From Gaetbulibacter_B jejuensis (GTDB lineage Bacteria > Bacteroidota > Bacteroidia > Flavobacteriales > Flavobacteriaceae), in NCBI RefSeq assembly GCF_039524015.1, contig NZ_BAAAGF010000005.1:228444-292443 (forward strand): DNA of 64,000 bases. The letters run 5' to 3'. The position numbers and the translations under genes are program-made. The notes under the pieces are model-generated. The model ran no database searches. It was not told the DNA's origin and saw only the letters and a program-made list of their open reading frames with translations. Positions 1-8,627 of the stretch are shown here, piece by piece. How positions within the stretch are numbered: position 1 is the stretch's first letter; every line of letters starts with the position of its first letter.

Positions 1-865
1 GTTCATCCATATACTCACGTCCTCCATTACATTGTCCATAATCTTTATTGCTTCTAAAATCACTTGTACTATTCAAGCCGTGTTCGATAGCGTCAATTCC
101 TAATTTGGTGGCTTCTTCAAAGGTTACAGAACATAAATGCCCTCTTACCTTTGCACCATTTTTATGGGCAATTTCAATAATTGTTTTTAAATCATCAGGA
201 TTTGTATTGCGATAGACTTTAAACCATTTTACACCTTGGTCTAACCAATACTGCATCGTGTCTTTCAGATGTTCTGTGTCTCTTGGAATAATCATATTGG
301 GATTGCCACCTTGTCCTGTGATGAAGGGTGCACTGGGAATAATGTCTGGTCCAATTTGTTCCCCTTTTTCTATTCGTTTTGATAATTCCAATTCTTTATA
401 AGGTGAAGCTGCACCGCAAGTTTGAATGGTGGTTACCCCAGAAGCTAAATATAATTTAGCAGCTACGTCACCTACATCAGGAAACCTTGGGATGTGCAAA
501 TGGTTATGCATGCCTACTATACCGGGAATAATGGTTTTTCCTTTAAGGTTAATAGTTTTAGCATTACGAGGAATTATTATATCAGCATTATCACCCACCT
601 CTTTAAAAATTCCATTTTCAATGATTACTGTTTGATTTTGTTTTATAGCTTTACCTGTTCCATCCACTATCGTGGCATTGGTAAATGCCATAAAATCTTC
701 ATGGTATTTTATGTATGGTTTTAAGCTATCTGATAGTTTTATACTTTGATTCTCACTGTTTTGTTTATCTACAAATATTTTACTTTCTGTAGTGTTTTTA
801 CAACTTGAAAAACAAAGTAGAAATACAATAAAAATGTATTGACATATTGAGTGATTAATAAACAT
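1..865 (-). CDS. amidohydrolase family lipoprotein (C-terminus cut by window edge)
   Basis: Imidazolonepropionase-like metal-dependent hydrolase; the substrate cannot be told. The frame opens with an ATG at 863-865, a hydrophobic segment and a lipobox ending FSSC near residue 22, so it is probably an envelope lipoprotein. The visible fold contains the metal-binding HxH in MHNHLH, then WFKVYRN with the likely carboxylated lysine, and the metal histidines of RGHLC and IEHGLN. About 288 codons are visible; the last third, with the final catalytic Asp, lies beyond base 1. It starts 3 bases after the DUF418 gene, so they are probably co-transcribed. Confidence 0.85.
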   Translation of the reverse strand, partial: MFINHSICQYIFIVFLLCFSSCKNTTESKIFVDKQNSENQSIKLSDSLKPYIKYHEDFMAFTNATIVDGTGKAIKQNQTVIIENGIFKEVGDNADIIIPRNAKTINLKGKTIIPGIVGMHNHLHIPRFPDVGDVAAKLYLASGVTTIQTCGAASPYKELELSKRIEKGEQIGPDIIPSAPFITGQGGNPNMIIPRDTEHLKDTMQYWLDQGVKWFKVYRNTNPDDLKTIIEIAHKNGAKVRGHLCSVTFEEATKLGIDAIEHGLNSTSDFRSNKDYGQCNGGREYMDE

Positions 866-868
866 ATA

Positions 869-2146
869 TTAGCTTTTGTTAAATGAATTATAGGTTAATT
901 TTCTCCAGAGAAATTCTAATGGTCCTTGTTTGAAATTTCTCAACCATATATGTGTACATATGATTTGAATAGCCCAAATTGCTATAACAAACCCTAACAG
1001 TTCAAATCTTGAAAAGCTATTGTACATTCCAAAACCGTAGCCATAAAATAAAACTCCTAAAATGATGCTTTGAAAGATGTAATTGGATAAAGCCGTTCTA
1101 CCTATTTTAGAAAGCGTCTTAAACTTTACATTCCTTAAATACTTCTGATATATCCCATTTAATACTAATATATACCCAACACCCAAAATTTCTTTAGGAA
1201 ACGTAAAAAGCAATGCATTACATGTGCTGATATTTGGAATATGGTCTTCGTATGTCCATTGATAATAGCGTAAATAGTTTATTACCAATCCAATTATTAA
1301 AACTAAAACCGATATATACCAATAGTACTTCCATGATTTATAGTCAGAAAAAATACCTGCTCTAAACAATATCATGCCAATAATCATCACTATTAAAGTT
1401 GATAGAATTAAAGATTGATAATAGAACTCGCCTTTATGAACCTTATGATTTTCATAAGAGTTTATCACTCCTTGCCAATAGGTAGGTTTTGGAACCTCAA
1501 CTTCTTCTGAAAGATTAGGCGACTTTTTAGTATATCTGTTTTCCCAGGAAGTGATTAACTTATTGTCTTTATCTGTTCTTTTAGCCTCTTCTTTATTTAG
1601 TACCTCGGTATAATTTGAATGTGATTCCTGTCTTTTTGAAACACTCTCGTACGATTTTATGAATAAAAAGGAAGCTAAAAACAAAACAATTAACACTAAA
1701 TTCTCACTTTTCATAGAACGAAATGGAAGCAAAAACAAACCACAAATAGCATAATGATACAGTATATCACCATCCCATATAAAATAGGCGTGAATGACCC
1801 CAATAACAAACAACCATAACAACTTTCTAGTATATATATCCAAAGCTACTAAACCAGTAACTTTTTGTTGGATACGCTCCATGAAAATCACGAAGCCAAC
1901 ACCAAAAAGCAAAGCGAACATGGTGTAAAATTTGCCTTGGGTTAAAAAATACACCCAAAAGCGTGAATGGTGATCTATGGCACTTTCATAACCATAGTGC
2001 CAAGAACTCCATGGATTGGGATAAACAAAGGACTCTATATTTATAAATAAGATTCCTAGAATTGCAATTCCTCTTAAAAAATCCAAGGATGGAATACGCT
2101 CTGTAGCCGTTGTAGGTTTTATATTTTTAAAATTCTCTTCAGTCAT
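869..2146 (-). CDS. DUF418 (YeiB-like) membrane protein
   Basis: Polytopic inner-membrane protein of about 425 residues. The N-terminal motif RIPSLDFLRGIAILGILFIN is typical of DUF418/YeiB proteins, which are related to membrane acyltransferases. Many hydrophobic segments follow, with a hydrophilic insert around residues 170-225. The C-terminal block GRTALSNYIFQSII is the characteristic DUF418 region. Function is not established for the family; a transport or acyl-transfer role is only a guess. It lies between the serine hydrolase (18 bases upstream) and the amidohydrolase (3 bases downstream). Confidence 0.85.
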   Translation of the reverse strand: MTEENFKNIKPTTATERIPSLDFLRGIAILGILFINIESFVYPNPWSSWHYGYESAIDHHSRFWVYFLTQGKFYTMFALLFGVGFVIFMERIQQKVTGLVALDIYTRKLLWLFVIGVIHAYFIWDGDILYHYAICGLFLLPFRSMKSENLVLIVLFLASFLFIKSYESVSKRQESHSNYTEVLNKEEAKRTDKDNKLITSWENRYTKKSPNLSEEVEVPKPTYWQGVINSYENHKVHKGEFYYQSLILSTLIVMIIGMILFRAGIFSDYKSWKYYWYISVLVLIIGLVINYLRYYQWTYEDHIPNISTCNALLFTFPKEILGVGYILVLNGIYQKYLRNVKFKTLSKIGRTALSNYIFQSIILGVLFYGYGFGMYNSFSRFELLGFVIAIWAIQIICTHIWLRNFKQGPLEFLWRKLTYNSFNKS

Positions 2147-2164
2147 TTAATTATTCATTGCACT

Positions 2165-4192
2165 TTATTCATCAAAAACAATCTTACTTAACTCCTGAAT
2201 ATCTGGTATAAAGCCATAATCAGATTTTGATATAATAGTAGAATTCGTCAGTAAAGCTATGGCTAGGTTGCGTTCAGGATAGAGCAACAATAAAGAACTT
2301 GAAGATGGTAACTCTCCTAAATGATAATATACTTTCTCGTCATCTTTGTTTTGACCGATATACCAGCCCAAACCATAGTTAACAGGTTTATTTTTTCCAT
2401 CTAACTGATTATGGAACATCTCTTTTTTAATTGTTTCATCAAAAATATTGTCATTGATTATTGATGCACCAAACTTTACCAAATCATCCGTTGTTGAAAG
2501 TAATCCTCCAGTTGCGTAAGAATAACTTAAATCATACGGTATGGCTTCTTCACCGTCTGGATAATAGAATTTACTCTTATTGGGCATTATACTATCCTTA
2601 ACTTCGCCAAAAGTATTTTGCATATTTAATGGTTTCCATATATTATGATGCATATAATCTAAATAGTTCTTTTTAGATATATTTTCAATAGCTGCACCTA
2701 ATAGTGTATAGTTAAATGAAGAGTATAAAAATTTAGATCCTGGTTTTACAACCAATGGATCGTTTTTAAAAATTTCAAGAGCTTCTGATAAACTGTTGTA
2801 ATGCTTCTGAACAAATATCTCATCTAAACTTTTTCCATAATAATCGCGTATACCTGCTAAATGGCTTGCTACTTGTTTGACAGTAATGGGATGTTCTTTA
2901 ATTGGAAATTCAGGAACATACTCTTGAATGTTTGCGTTTAAATCCAATAACCCCTTGGAGTAAAGCTGCATAATAGCTGCTGCTGTCATTGTTTTGGATA
3001 CGCTGGCTATTCGAAATTGAGTTTGATTATTGACTTCTTCCTTTAATTCAACATCGGAATAGCCATAGCCGTTTGAAAAAATGTTATTACTGTTTTTAGA
3101 GATTGATAATTGCAAGCCTGTTAGGTTATATTTTTCTTTAAACTCGATTGCCCAATTTTCAATTTGATTCGTTAAATCTTTACCATCAGTGATTTGAGAC
3201 TTACTACTTTCATTAACCTCTGTAGGGTAATTAGACAAGGTGACTTTAGCCGATAGTATTCCCGATGATCTTTTCCATTCCCCAAAACTATTTGAACGGT
3301 AGTAACAAGCAAAATCTTCACGATCCTTTTTAGATTTTGTTACTCCAAATACTGTACCTGCTACAACAGTGCTAACTTGAGGAATTGAGATTTTTTCGTT
3401 ATTAACTACGACTGTGTCATAAGAAACGCGATTGGGATACTCTTTCATGTATTCTTCATATTTACTAGTAATATACTCACGGTCTTCAGCGTTTAAAATC
3501 CATTCAAAAACAAGAAAAAAGGAGCTATCCGTAATATTATGTGGCTCCTTTAATTCAAAATCTAGCCAGCCTTTCTTTATATCAGATATTTTTATAATTT
3601 GTTCTTTAATTAAATCTTTACCTGGCTTATTAGTTTGGCTATCTACAGACATTACTCGAAATCTGACTTTAAATTCTGGTGAAAGATTCTTTGCTATATA
3701 TAATGATGCACTGGTAATAAATTTTAAATCAGAATTCTCTTTAACAATCATTAAAGCCATTGCGCTACCAGCTTTATCCTTATCATAGTGTAGTTGCCCG
3801 GATAACAATAAACTTTTACTATTACCATAAGCTTCAAATTGTTTTTTACTCTTTTTAAAAGTCAACTCTACGGCATCTAGTTTGGTAATATCCTCATTAA
3901 GTTGAACTACTGTACTCAATTTATCTGAAAACGATGAAACATTGATTGTTTGAGAAACAAAACCGAGTGATGAAAAGGTTATTGATGATGTTAAATTTTC
4001 TTCTGGAATTTGAATTTCAAAGCTACCGTCCTCGTTAGAAATTGTACCTACTTCAGTATTAAAAATTCCAATATTTGCATAAGGTATTGCTTCATTTGTG
4101 TTAGCATTTATTATTTTTCCTGTAAGCTTTATTTGAGCGTTACTGATTGTTATAAAAACAAATAATGCTAAAAAAGTTAAAAAGTTATTCAT
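2165..4192 (-). CDS. serine hydrolase (class C beta-lactamase fold) with N-terminal carboxypeptidase-regulatory-like domain
   Basis: 675 residues. A signal peptide (MNNFLTFLALFVFITISNAQ) is followed by a CarboxypepD_reg-like beta-sandwich at about 22-105, of the kind found on Bacteroidota surface proteins. A middle region of about 110-330 is unassigned. The C-terminal beta-lactamase/PBP4*-type domain starts near 345: the SxxK catalytic pair is SVSK (Ser397, Lys400), the second motif is YSS near 490, and an HLG box lies near the end. It is likely a secreted peptidase or esterase; the substrate is unknown. It follows the lipoprotein gene by 35 bases and leads into the DUF418 gene, suggesting one operon. 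Confidence 0.85.
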   Translation of the reverse strand: MNNFLTFLALFVFITISNAQIKLTGKIINANTNEAIPYANIGIFNTEVGTISNEDGSFEIQIPEENLTSSITFSSLGFVSQTINVSSFSDKLSTVVQLNEDITKLDAVELTFKKSKKQFEAYGNSKSLLLSGQLHYDKDKAGSAMALMIVKENSDLKFITSASLYIAKNLSPEFKVRFRVMSVDSQTNKPGKDLIKEQIIKISDIKKGWLDFELKEPHNITDSSFFLVFEWILNAEDREYITSKYEEYMKEYPNRVSYDTVVVNNEKISIPQVSTVVAGTVFGVTKSKKDREDFACYYRSNSFGEWKRSSGILSAKVTLSNYPTEVNESSKSQITDGKDLTNQIENWAIEFKEKYNLTGLQLSISKNSNNIFSNGYGYSDVELKEEVNNQTQFRIASVSKTMTAAAIMQLYSKGLLDLNANIQEYVPEFPIKEHPITVKQVASHLAGIRDYYGKSLDEIFVQKHYNSLSEALEIFKNDPLVVKPGSKFLYSSFNYTLLGAAIENISKKNYLDYMHHNIWKPLNMQNTFGEVKDSIMPNKSKFYYPDGEEAIPYDLSYSYATGGLLSTTDDLVKFGASIINDNIFDETIKKEMFHNQLDGKNKPVNYGLGWYIGQNKDDEKVYYHLGELPSSSSLLLLYPERNLAIALLTNSTIISKSDYGFIPDIQELSKIVFDE

Positions 4193-4227
4193 ATTTTTTT
4201 TTGTTTCTATTGGATTTCAAATTATAC

Positions 4228-5040
4228 TTATTCTATTGCTCTATATCTTATTCGCCAAAGCATCGGTTCATAGGTTTCAACATTATACCACACAACCTCA
4301 ATTGTTTCGGGAAGGTTAAACTCGTTATATTGATAGACCCATTTTGTTCCACTCTCGACATTTTTGGTCATATTGCTTTGGGAGATATTCTTTGCAAAAG
4401 TTGCTTCATTACCAAAATATGGTAATGGTTCAAATGGCAACATATCATTAATTCCAAAGTATGGTTTTAATGCATTGTCATATTCATAGTCAAAGTACCT
4501 ATCTTCAGTTTGACCTCCATCTTCTGGCAAACTGTTTCCAGAACCTAAAAGTTTAACTTGTTCCACATTTTCTGTACTATTATAAAAGAGTGTTACATAC
4601 TCCAAATCATTATCGTCAATAAGACCTTTCATTTTTCCATCTGGATAGTACACATAATTCTTACTACCCACTAGATTACCATTTTTGAAGGTTTCAGCCT
4701 TAATCATTTTACCCTTCATGTTATAATAAATTTTTGTTGAATGACTAAACTGTGGAAAAGAATAATCTGTATAAATTATTCTAGACACTCGATTATTCTC
4801 ATATTCAAATTCGTAATCTGAACTTTTATTATTAACTGGGTCAGTATCTTTACGCATAATCAATTGATTATTTTCATTGTAAAAATATTCAGCCAGTAAA
4901 TTGTTGTTATAATCATATACCTTATCCACCAAAAATTGATTTTGGATTGGCCGTAGATTATTATCGTCATTACTTTCACAGCCTGCAAAACATAAAACAA
5001 TTACTATGATCATTTTACATAATTTGATTTTTTTCTTCAT
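4228..5040 (-). CDS. hypothetical lipoprotein with YD-like beta-strand repeats
   Basis: 270 residues, with a lipoprotein signal ending LCFAGC (Cys about residue 20) and an Asp/Asn-rich tether. The body contains repeated Y-D/Y-N strand patterns such as VYDYNNNLLAEYFYNENNQ and EYENNRVSRI, reminiscent of RHS/YD beta-strand repeats seen in many Bacteroidota envelope lipoproteins. No catalytic motif is visible and I do not assign a function. It is the first gene of a probable four-gene minus-strand operon. Confidence 0.75.
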   Translation of the reverse strand: MKKKIKLCKMIIVIVLCFAGCESNDDNNLRPIQNQFLVDKVYDYNNNLLAEYFYNENNQLIMRKDTDPVNNKSSDYEFEYENNRVSRIIYTDYSFPQFSHSTKIYYNMKGKMIKAETFKNGNLVGSKNYVYYPDGKMKGLIDDNDLEYVTLFYNSTENVEQVKLLGSGNSLPEDGGQTEDRYFDYEYDNALKPYFGINDMLPFEPLPYFGNEATFAKNISQSNMTKNVESGTKWVYQYNEFNLPETIEVVWYNVETYEPMLWRIRYRAIE

Positions 5041-5341
5041 ATCAATTCGTTTTAGAGTTAAAAAAATAATCTTAAATAATATTTTTAAAATCGTAAAAGG
5101 ACATTTCCAAGGATTAAATCTTGCAATGCCCTTTTCTGCTACTAATTAAAGGGAGAAATCATATATTAATTACACTGTTTACTTCGTCCTTTTTTTTTTT
5201 ACTTAAAACAGTTACTTATTGTGAAAATCAAATTCCTAAAATTTCGTTCTTTATGGCTAATTTTAGAACGAAATGTTATACAATTTTTTACCGCAAACAT
5301 AAATAGCAGATTATCTTAAAACTTGTAAAAAAAGGACATTT
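5041..5341. repeat. intergenic stretch with 12-bp direct repeat and two inverted repeats
   Basis: No gene is apparent here. The sequence AAAAGGACATTT occurs in direct orientation at 5095-5106 and 5330-5341, about 235 bases apart; the second copy touches the stop of the AraC gene. Between them lie an imperfect inverted repeat (5095-5105 with the AATGCCCTTTT block near 5135) and a perfect 10-bp inverted repeat, ATTTCGTTCT at 5241-5250 with AGAACGAAAT at 5265-5274. It may hold a terminator for the upstream regulator, or be a small inserted element; reading alone cannot decide. Confidence 0.5.
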
Positions 5342-6109
5342 TTAAAATTGCTCACTTAACTTGTAAAAATCTTTAGGACTAAAACCTGTAAAAGTCTTAA
5401 AGTCGTGATTAAGATGCGCCTGATCAAAATATCCATTTAAATGAGCAGCTTCTGTCAAAGTTGACCAATTGGTATTGCTTTTAATTACTGATTCAAAACG
5501 TACTATTCTATTATACAGTTTTGGGGTAAAGCCAGAAAACTCTTTAAACCGCCTTTTAAATTGTTTTTCTGACAAACAAAATTGACTGGATAACTCATTA
5601 ATTTTTTTATTACCCCCGCATTTTTTAATTAGCTTAATTGCTTCGGTTATAATCTTATCATCATTTCTCTTGTTCTTTAAAAGTTTTATAAAATAGTTAG
5701 ATAGAATATTTATACGTTCTCTTGTATTAGACGCTAATGCTATCTTTTCAGTAAGCATATCGCCTTCCTTACCTAACAATGTATTTAGTGATATAAACTC
5801 TTTATTGAGTTCGGATGCTGGTAAATTAAACAACAGAGGCAGTGCAAATGAATTTAACGATACTCCAAAAAGATGGTAATATCCTTTAACTGAAAAATGA
5901 TTTGGCTCATTGGTTTGACCTTGCACAGCAGTGAATAATAACTCTGAATGTTTTTTGTTATCTTGAAATGCAAAGGTTATTTCTGTTAGGCTGTTTGCAA
6001 CCACCCAATAAGTTTGATTGGCCTGTTTACTTAAATCCAATGTACATACCCAAAAGTAACTGACTATATCTTTTAGTTCGTTAGGTGGTGGGATAATATT
6101 ATAATGCAT
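5342..6109 (-). CDS. AraC family transcriptional regulator
   Basis: 255 residues. The N-terminal half begins HYNIIPPPNELKDIVSYFW, as in the sensor domain (DUF6597 type) that precedes many Bacteroidota AraC HTHs. The C-terminal 100 residues carry two helix-turn-helices: INELSSQFCLSEKQFKRRFK and the second with AHLNGYFDQAHLNHDFK, followed by the typical FTGFSPKDFYKL end. It is probably a cytoplasmic DNA-binding regulator; ligand and targets are unknown. It is divergent from the PAS regulator, with a 269-base shared upstream region. Confidence 0.9.
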   Translation of the reverse strand: MHYNIIPPPNELKDIVSYFWVCTLDLSKQANQTYWVVANSLTEITFAFQDNKKHSELLFTAVQGQTNEPNHFSVKGYYHLFGVSLNSFALPLLFNLPASELNKEFISLNTLLGKEGDMLTEKIALASNTRERINILSNYFIKLLKNKRNDDKIITEAIKLIKKCGGNKKINELSSQFCLSEKQFKRRFKEFSGFTPKLYNRIVRFESVIKSNTNWSTLTEAAHLNGYFDQAHLNHDFKTFTGFSPKDFYKLSEQF

Positions 6110-6178
6110 TATTCAAATTTTGATATTTCATATTGTAAAATTAGATGTCTATTTTTTCCTTTTCAAAGATTCTTTTTC

Positions 6179-6200
6179 AAACCGTTAACAAACCGTTAGC
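6179..6200. promoter_or_regulatory. 11-bp tandem repeat, candidate operator
   Basis: Two abutting copies, AAACCGTTAAC and AAACCGTTAGC, lie in the divergent spacer between the AraC and PAS-HTH genes. An 11-base period is about one helical turn, which suits a dimeric regulator. The binding protein is not identified. Confidence 0.35.
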
Positions 6201-6378
6201 AAGTGATAAAATTCTTATTACTCGTAATGCATCACTTACAAAGTATTGGGTAAAAAATACATTAAGCAATACCAAAACTTATGATTAACTTTGCTTTGAC
6301 CAAAAAGATAAGTTTCATTTAAGATTCTTATTTTGATAGTACTTATTAGAGTTACTCTCATATTTCCACAAATAGCCA

Positions 6379-7290
6379 ATGCATTACAAAACACAGGGAC
6401 AAGAAACCGAGGCTTTATTAAAGTTAATTGACAATAATAAAAAATTAGATAGTTCTGCTTTATCCAAATTGTTAACAGAACATCGTATTGATAAGTTAAA
6501 GTTAATAGCTGAACATACTATTGATGTTGTCTGTTTACATCACCCTGCTGATGGAAGATATTTATATGCTAGTCCTTCTACAGAAAAAATAATGGGTTAT
6601 ACTACTGAAGATTTGGAAGGCAAAGTGCCCTATGATTTTATCCATCCGGATCACTTCGTAATCCTTCAAAAGAATATTTCGGCCTCTACAGAAGGGCTTT
6701 CTACTAAACCAGAAAAACTTGAGCTTCTTTTTAAAACAAAACATGAAGGTTATCAATGGTTTGAAGGTTATACCATTCCTTTATATAATCAAAAGGGTGA
6801 AGTTGTTTTGGTTTTGAGCTGTACGCGAAATATTCAAGAACGTAAACTGGTAGAAATAGAAAGGCAAAAAAGAGAAATTATTCAGCAAAACTTACTATTA
6901 TCTTCGGCATTGTTTGAAAAGAAAAAAGCCATTGTAGATAAGATAGAACATAAAATACTCGAATTAGAGCCTAATTTGAGAAAAGAATTGAGAAGTGTTT
7001 TAGCCCATATTCAAGAAACTTTAAATCTTGATGAAAGTTGGGACGATTTCTTGATTCATTTTAAACAGATACATCCAGATTTTTATAAAAACATTTCCAA
7101 AGCTCACCCTCAATTATCTAAAAAAGACATCAAACATCTTGCTTTTATAAAACTTGGTATGACTTCATCAGATATTGCTAACGCTTTGTTAATGAAAAAA
7201 GAAAGTTTGAGAGTTAGTAGAAACCGGTTAAAACATAAGTTAGGGTTAAATCCTTCTCAAAATCTATATGATTTTGTTCAAGATTTTTGA
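6379..7290 (+). CDS. PAS domain transcriptional regulator with LuxR-like C-terminal HTH
   Basis: 303 residues, no signal peptide or membrane segment. A PAS domain covers about residues 45-155 (LKLIAEHTIDVVCLHHPADG through SCTRNIQERK), then a coiled-coil linker of about 160-200. A C-terminal block follows with the pattern PQLSKKDIKHLAFIKLGMT and ESLRVSRNRLKHKLGL, the LuxR-like HTH common at the end of Bacteroidota TPR or PAS sensors. It probably senses a small molecule or redox state in the cytoplasm and binds DNA. It is divergent from the AraC gene. Confidence 0.85.
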   Translation: MHYKTQGQETEALLKLIDNNKKLDSSALSKLLTEHRIDKLKLIAEHTIDVVCLHHPADGRYLYASPSTEKIMGYTTEDLEGKVPYDFIHPDHFVILQKNISASTEGLSTKPEKLELLFKTKHEGYQWFEGYTIPLYNQKGEVVLVLSCTRNIQERKLVEIERQKREIIQQNLLLSSALFEKKKAIVDKIEHKILELEPNLRKELRSVLAHIQETLNLDESWDDFLIHFKQIHPDFYKNISKAHPQLSKKDIKHLAFIKLGMTSSDIANALLMKKESLRVSRNRLKHKLGLNPSQNLYDFVQDF

Positions 7291-7293
7291 TAT

Positions 7294-7641
7294 CTAGCTC
7301 TTTTCTTGAAAGTTTGCTAATTGTTGTGTTTTCAAAATATGGTTTGTTCCCAATAATAAAAACAAAGTAGTTACAACCAATAAGGGCATTTTACTTATTT
7401 TCAATTGAACATTGAACATGTTTAGTTTTGGTGAAAAATCAAAAAATATCAATAAAAAACAGATTATACCGATTCCAATTGTTCCTATCATAGCAAAGCG
7501 AAACATTTGAATATATTGGACATCTGGAAGGCGTTCTGTAGCTTTTTCAGCTTCTAATTTAAGCATTAATTTTTCTGTAAAATCTTCTGATGTATTGATT
7601 GTACTTTTTTGGATCATTTTTTTTGCGATGTCTTCTTTCAT
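7294..7641 (-). CDS. small membrane protein downstream of ECF sigma factor, possible anti-sigma factor
   Basis: 115 residues, with a soluble N-terminal 45 residues (SEDFTEKLMLKLEAEKATER) and two membrane helices at about 48-68 and 83-103. It follows the sigma-factor gene by 60 bases in the same direction, the usual place for a membrane partner or anti-sigma factor. No zinc-binding anti-sigma motif is present, so the role is inferred only from position and topology. Confidence 0.6.
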   Translation of the reverse strand: MKEDIAKKMIQKSTINTSEDFTEKLMLKLEAEKATERLPDVQYIQMFRFAMIGTIGIGIICFLLIFFDFSPKLNMFNVQLKISKMPLLVVTTLFLLLGTNHILKTQQLANFQEKS

Positions 7642-7701
7642 TTTTATTACCCTATTTTATTTTTTGTCCGTTTATTGATTGATGACGATTTAAAAATCGA
7701 T

Positions 7702-8280
7702 TTATAGCAAATCTTTTAATTGATTACCCAGCAAGCCTTTTAGCACGATTTCCATATTCTTTCTTCCACGGTGTAAATCCACTTTAATCTTTGAAGAAGT
7801 AAAATTGGTTATCTGTTGAACTTCCTTTAAGCTCATATCACAAAGATAAAATAACCTTAATACTAGTGCTTCATCTGCCTTTAATCTATCTAAAGCTAAA
7901 ATCACGTATTTTTTTTGTTCCTCTTCCTTAAGATAATGGATTGCTGTTTTGTCATTTGCTAATGATTCAGTAGAGTTTAAGTCATCCAAATCCGAATAGC
8001 TTTTATTTCGTTTTAATTCATTGTACGCTGTGTTCACAACAATACGGTACAACCAACTTGAAAAGGCAGATTGATGTTTAAAACTATTTGCTTTTTGAAA
8101 AACCTTTAGAAAAGCATTTTGAAGTACATCTTCAGCTTTTTCTTTATCTTTTAAAATTGAGCAAGCCAAAGAAAGGGACACATCCTTATATTTATTTACC
8201 AATTGTCTAAATGCTTGTGTGTCGCCTTTCTTTACGCTTTCAATAAGTGCTGCGTCTATGTCGTTTTTATTTGTCGCCAA
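7702..8280 (-). CDS. ECF-type RNA polymerase sigma factor (sigma-70 family)
   Basis: 192 residues. Region 2 includes KDKEKAEDVLQNAFLKVFQK and SAFSSWLYRIVVNTAYNELK; region 4 is ALVLRLFYLCDMSLKEV followed by the recognition helix SSKIKVDLHRGRKNM. The only reasonable start in this frame is a TTG at 8278-8280, inside the end of the upstream membrane-protein gene (14-base overlap), which suggests translational coupling. Likely regulon and signal are unknown. Confidence 0.88.
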   Translation of the reverse strand: MATNKNDIDAALIESVKKGDTQAFRQLVNKYKDVSLSLACSILKDKEKAEDVLQNAFLKVFQKANSFKHQSAFSSWLYRIVVNTAYNELKRNKSYSDLDDLNSTESLANDKTAIHYLKEEEQKKYVILALDRLKADEALVLRLFYLCDMSLKEVQQITNFTSSKIKVDLHRGRKNMEIVLKGLLGNQLKDLL

Positions 8281-8599
8281 ACTTATTTCTTAAAAAATGT
8301 GCAACCACTAAACCTATGGCACCACAAATAAGAATTGTACCCCAAACTAATAAATCGGTTGAATCTTCTGTAAGGTCCATTGTGGTAAAAATGGTAGAAA
8401 CCATTAGTCCAACTCCCAAGCCACCTACTATGCAACCTATGTCTATATATTGGGCTTTTTTAGAATTTGAAGGTGTAGCGAGGCCTTTTTCAATCATAGC
8501 CTTCTTGATCAAGTATGTATATTTTGCAATAATAAATACTACAATAACTACTCCTGACATTAAGAATAATGCGCCAAGTGCTTCTTGATAATTTTCCAT
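8267..8599 (-). CDS. DUF6249-like small membrane protein
   Basis: 110 residues with three hydrophobic helices (about 8-30, 50-70, 84-104) and short charged loops. The arrangement matches the small DUF6249-type proteins that sit just before ECF sigma genes in many Bacteroidota; I recognise the family by context and topology rather than by a strong motif. Its end overlaps the sigma-factor start. It probably senses or modulates at the membrane, but that is inference. Confidence 0.7.
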   Translation of the reverse strand: MENYQEALGALFLMSGVVIVVFIIAKYTYLIKKAMIEKGLATPSNSKKAQYIDIGCIVGGLGVGLMVSTIFTTMDLTEDSTDLLVWGTILICGAIGLVVAHFLRNKFGDK

Positions 8600-8627
8600 G
8601 TCTTTGTATTTTTTTATTAAAATTAAT

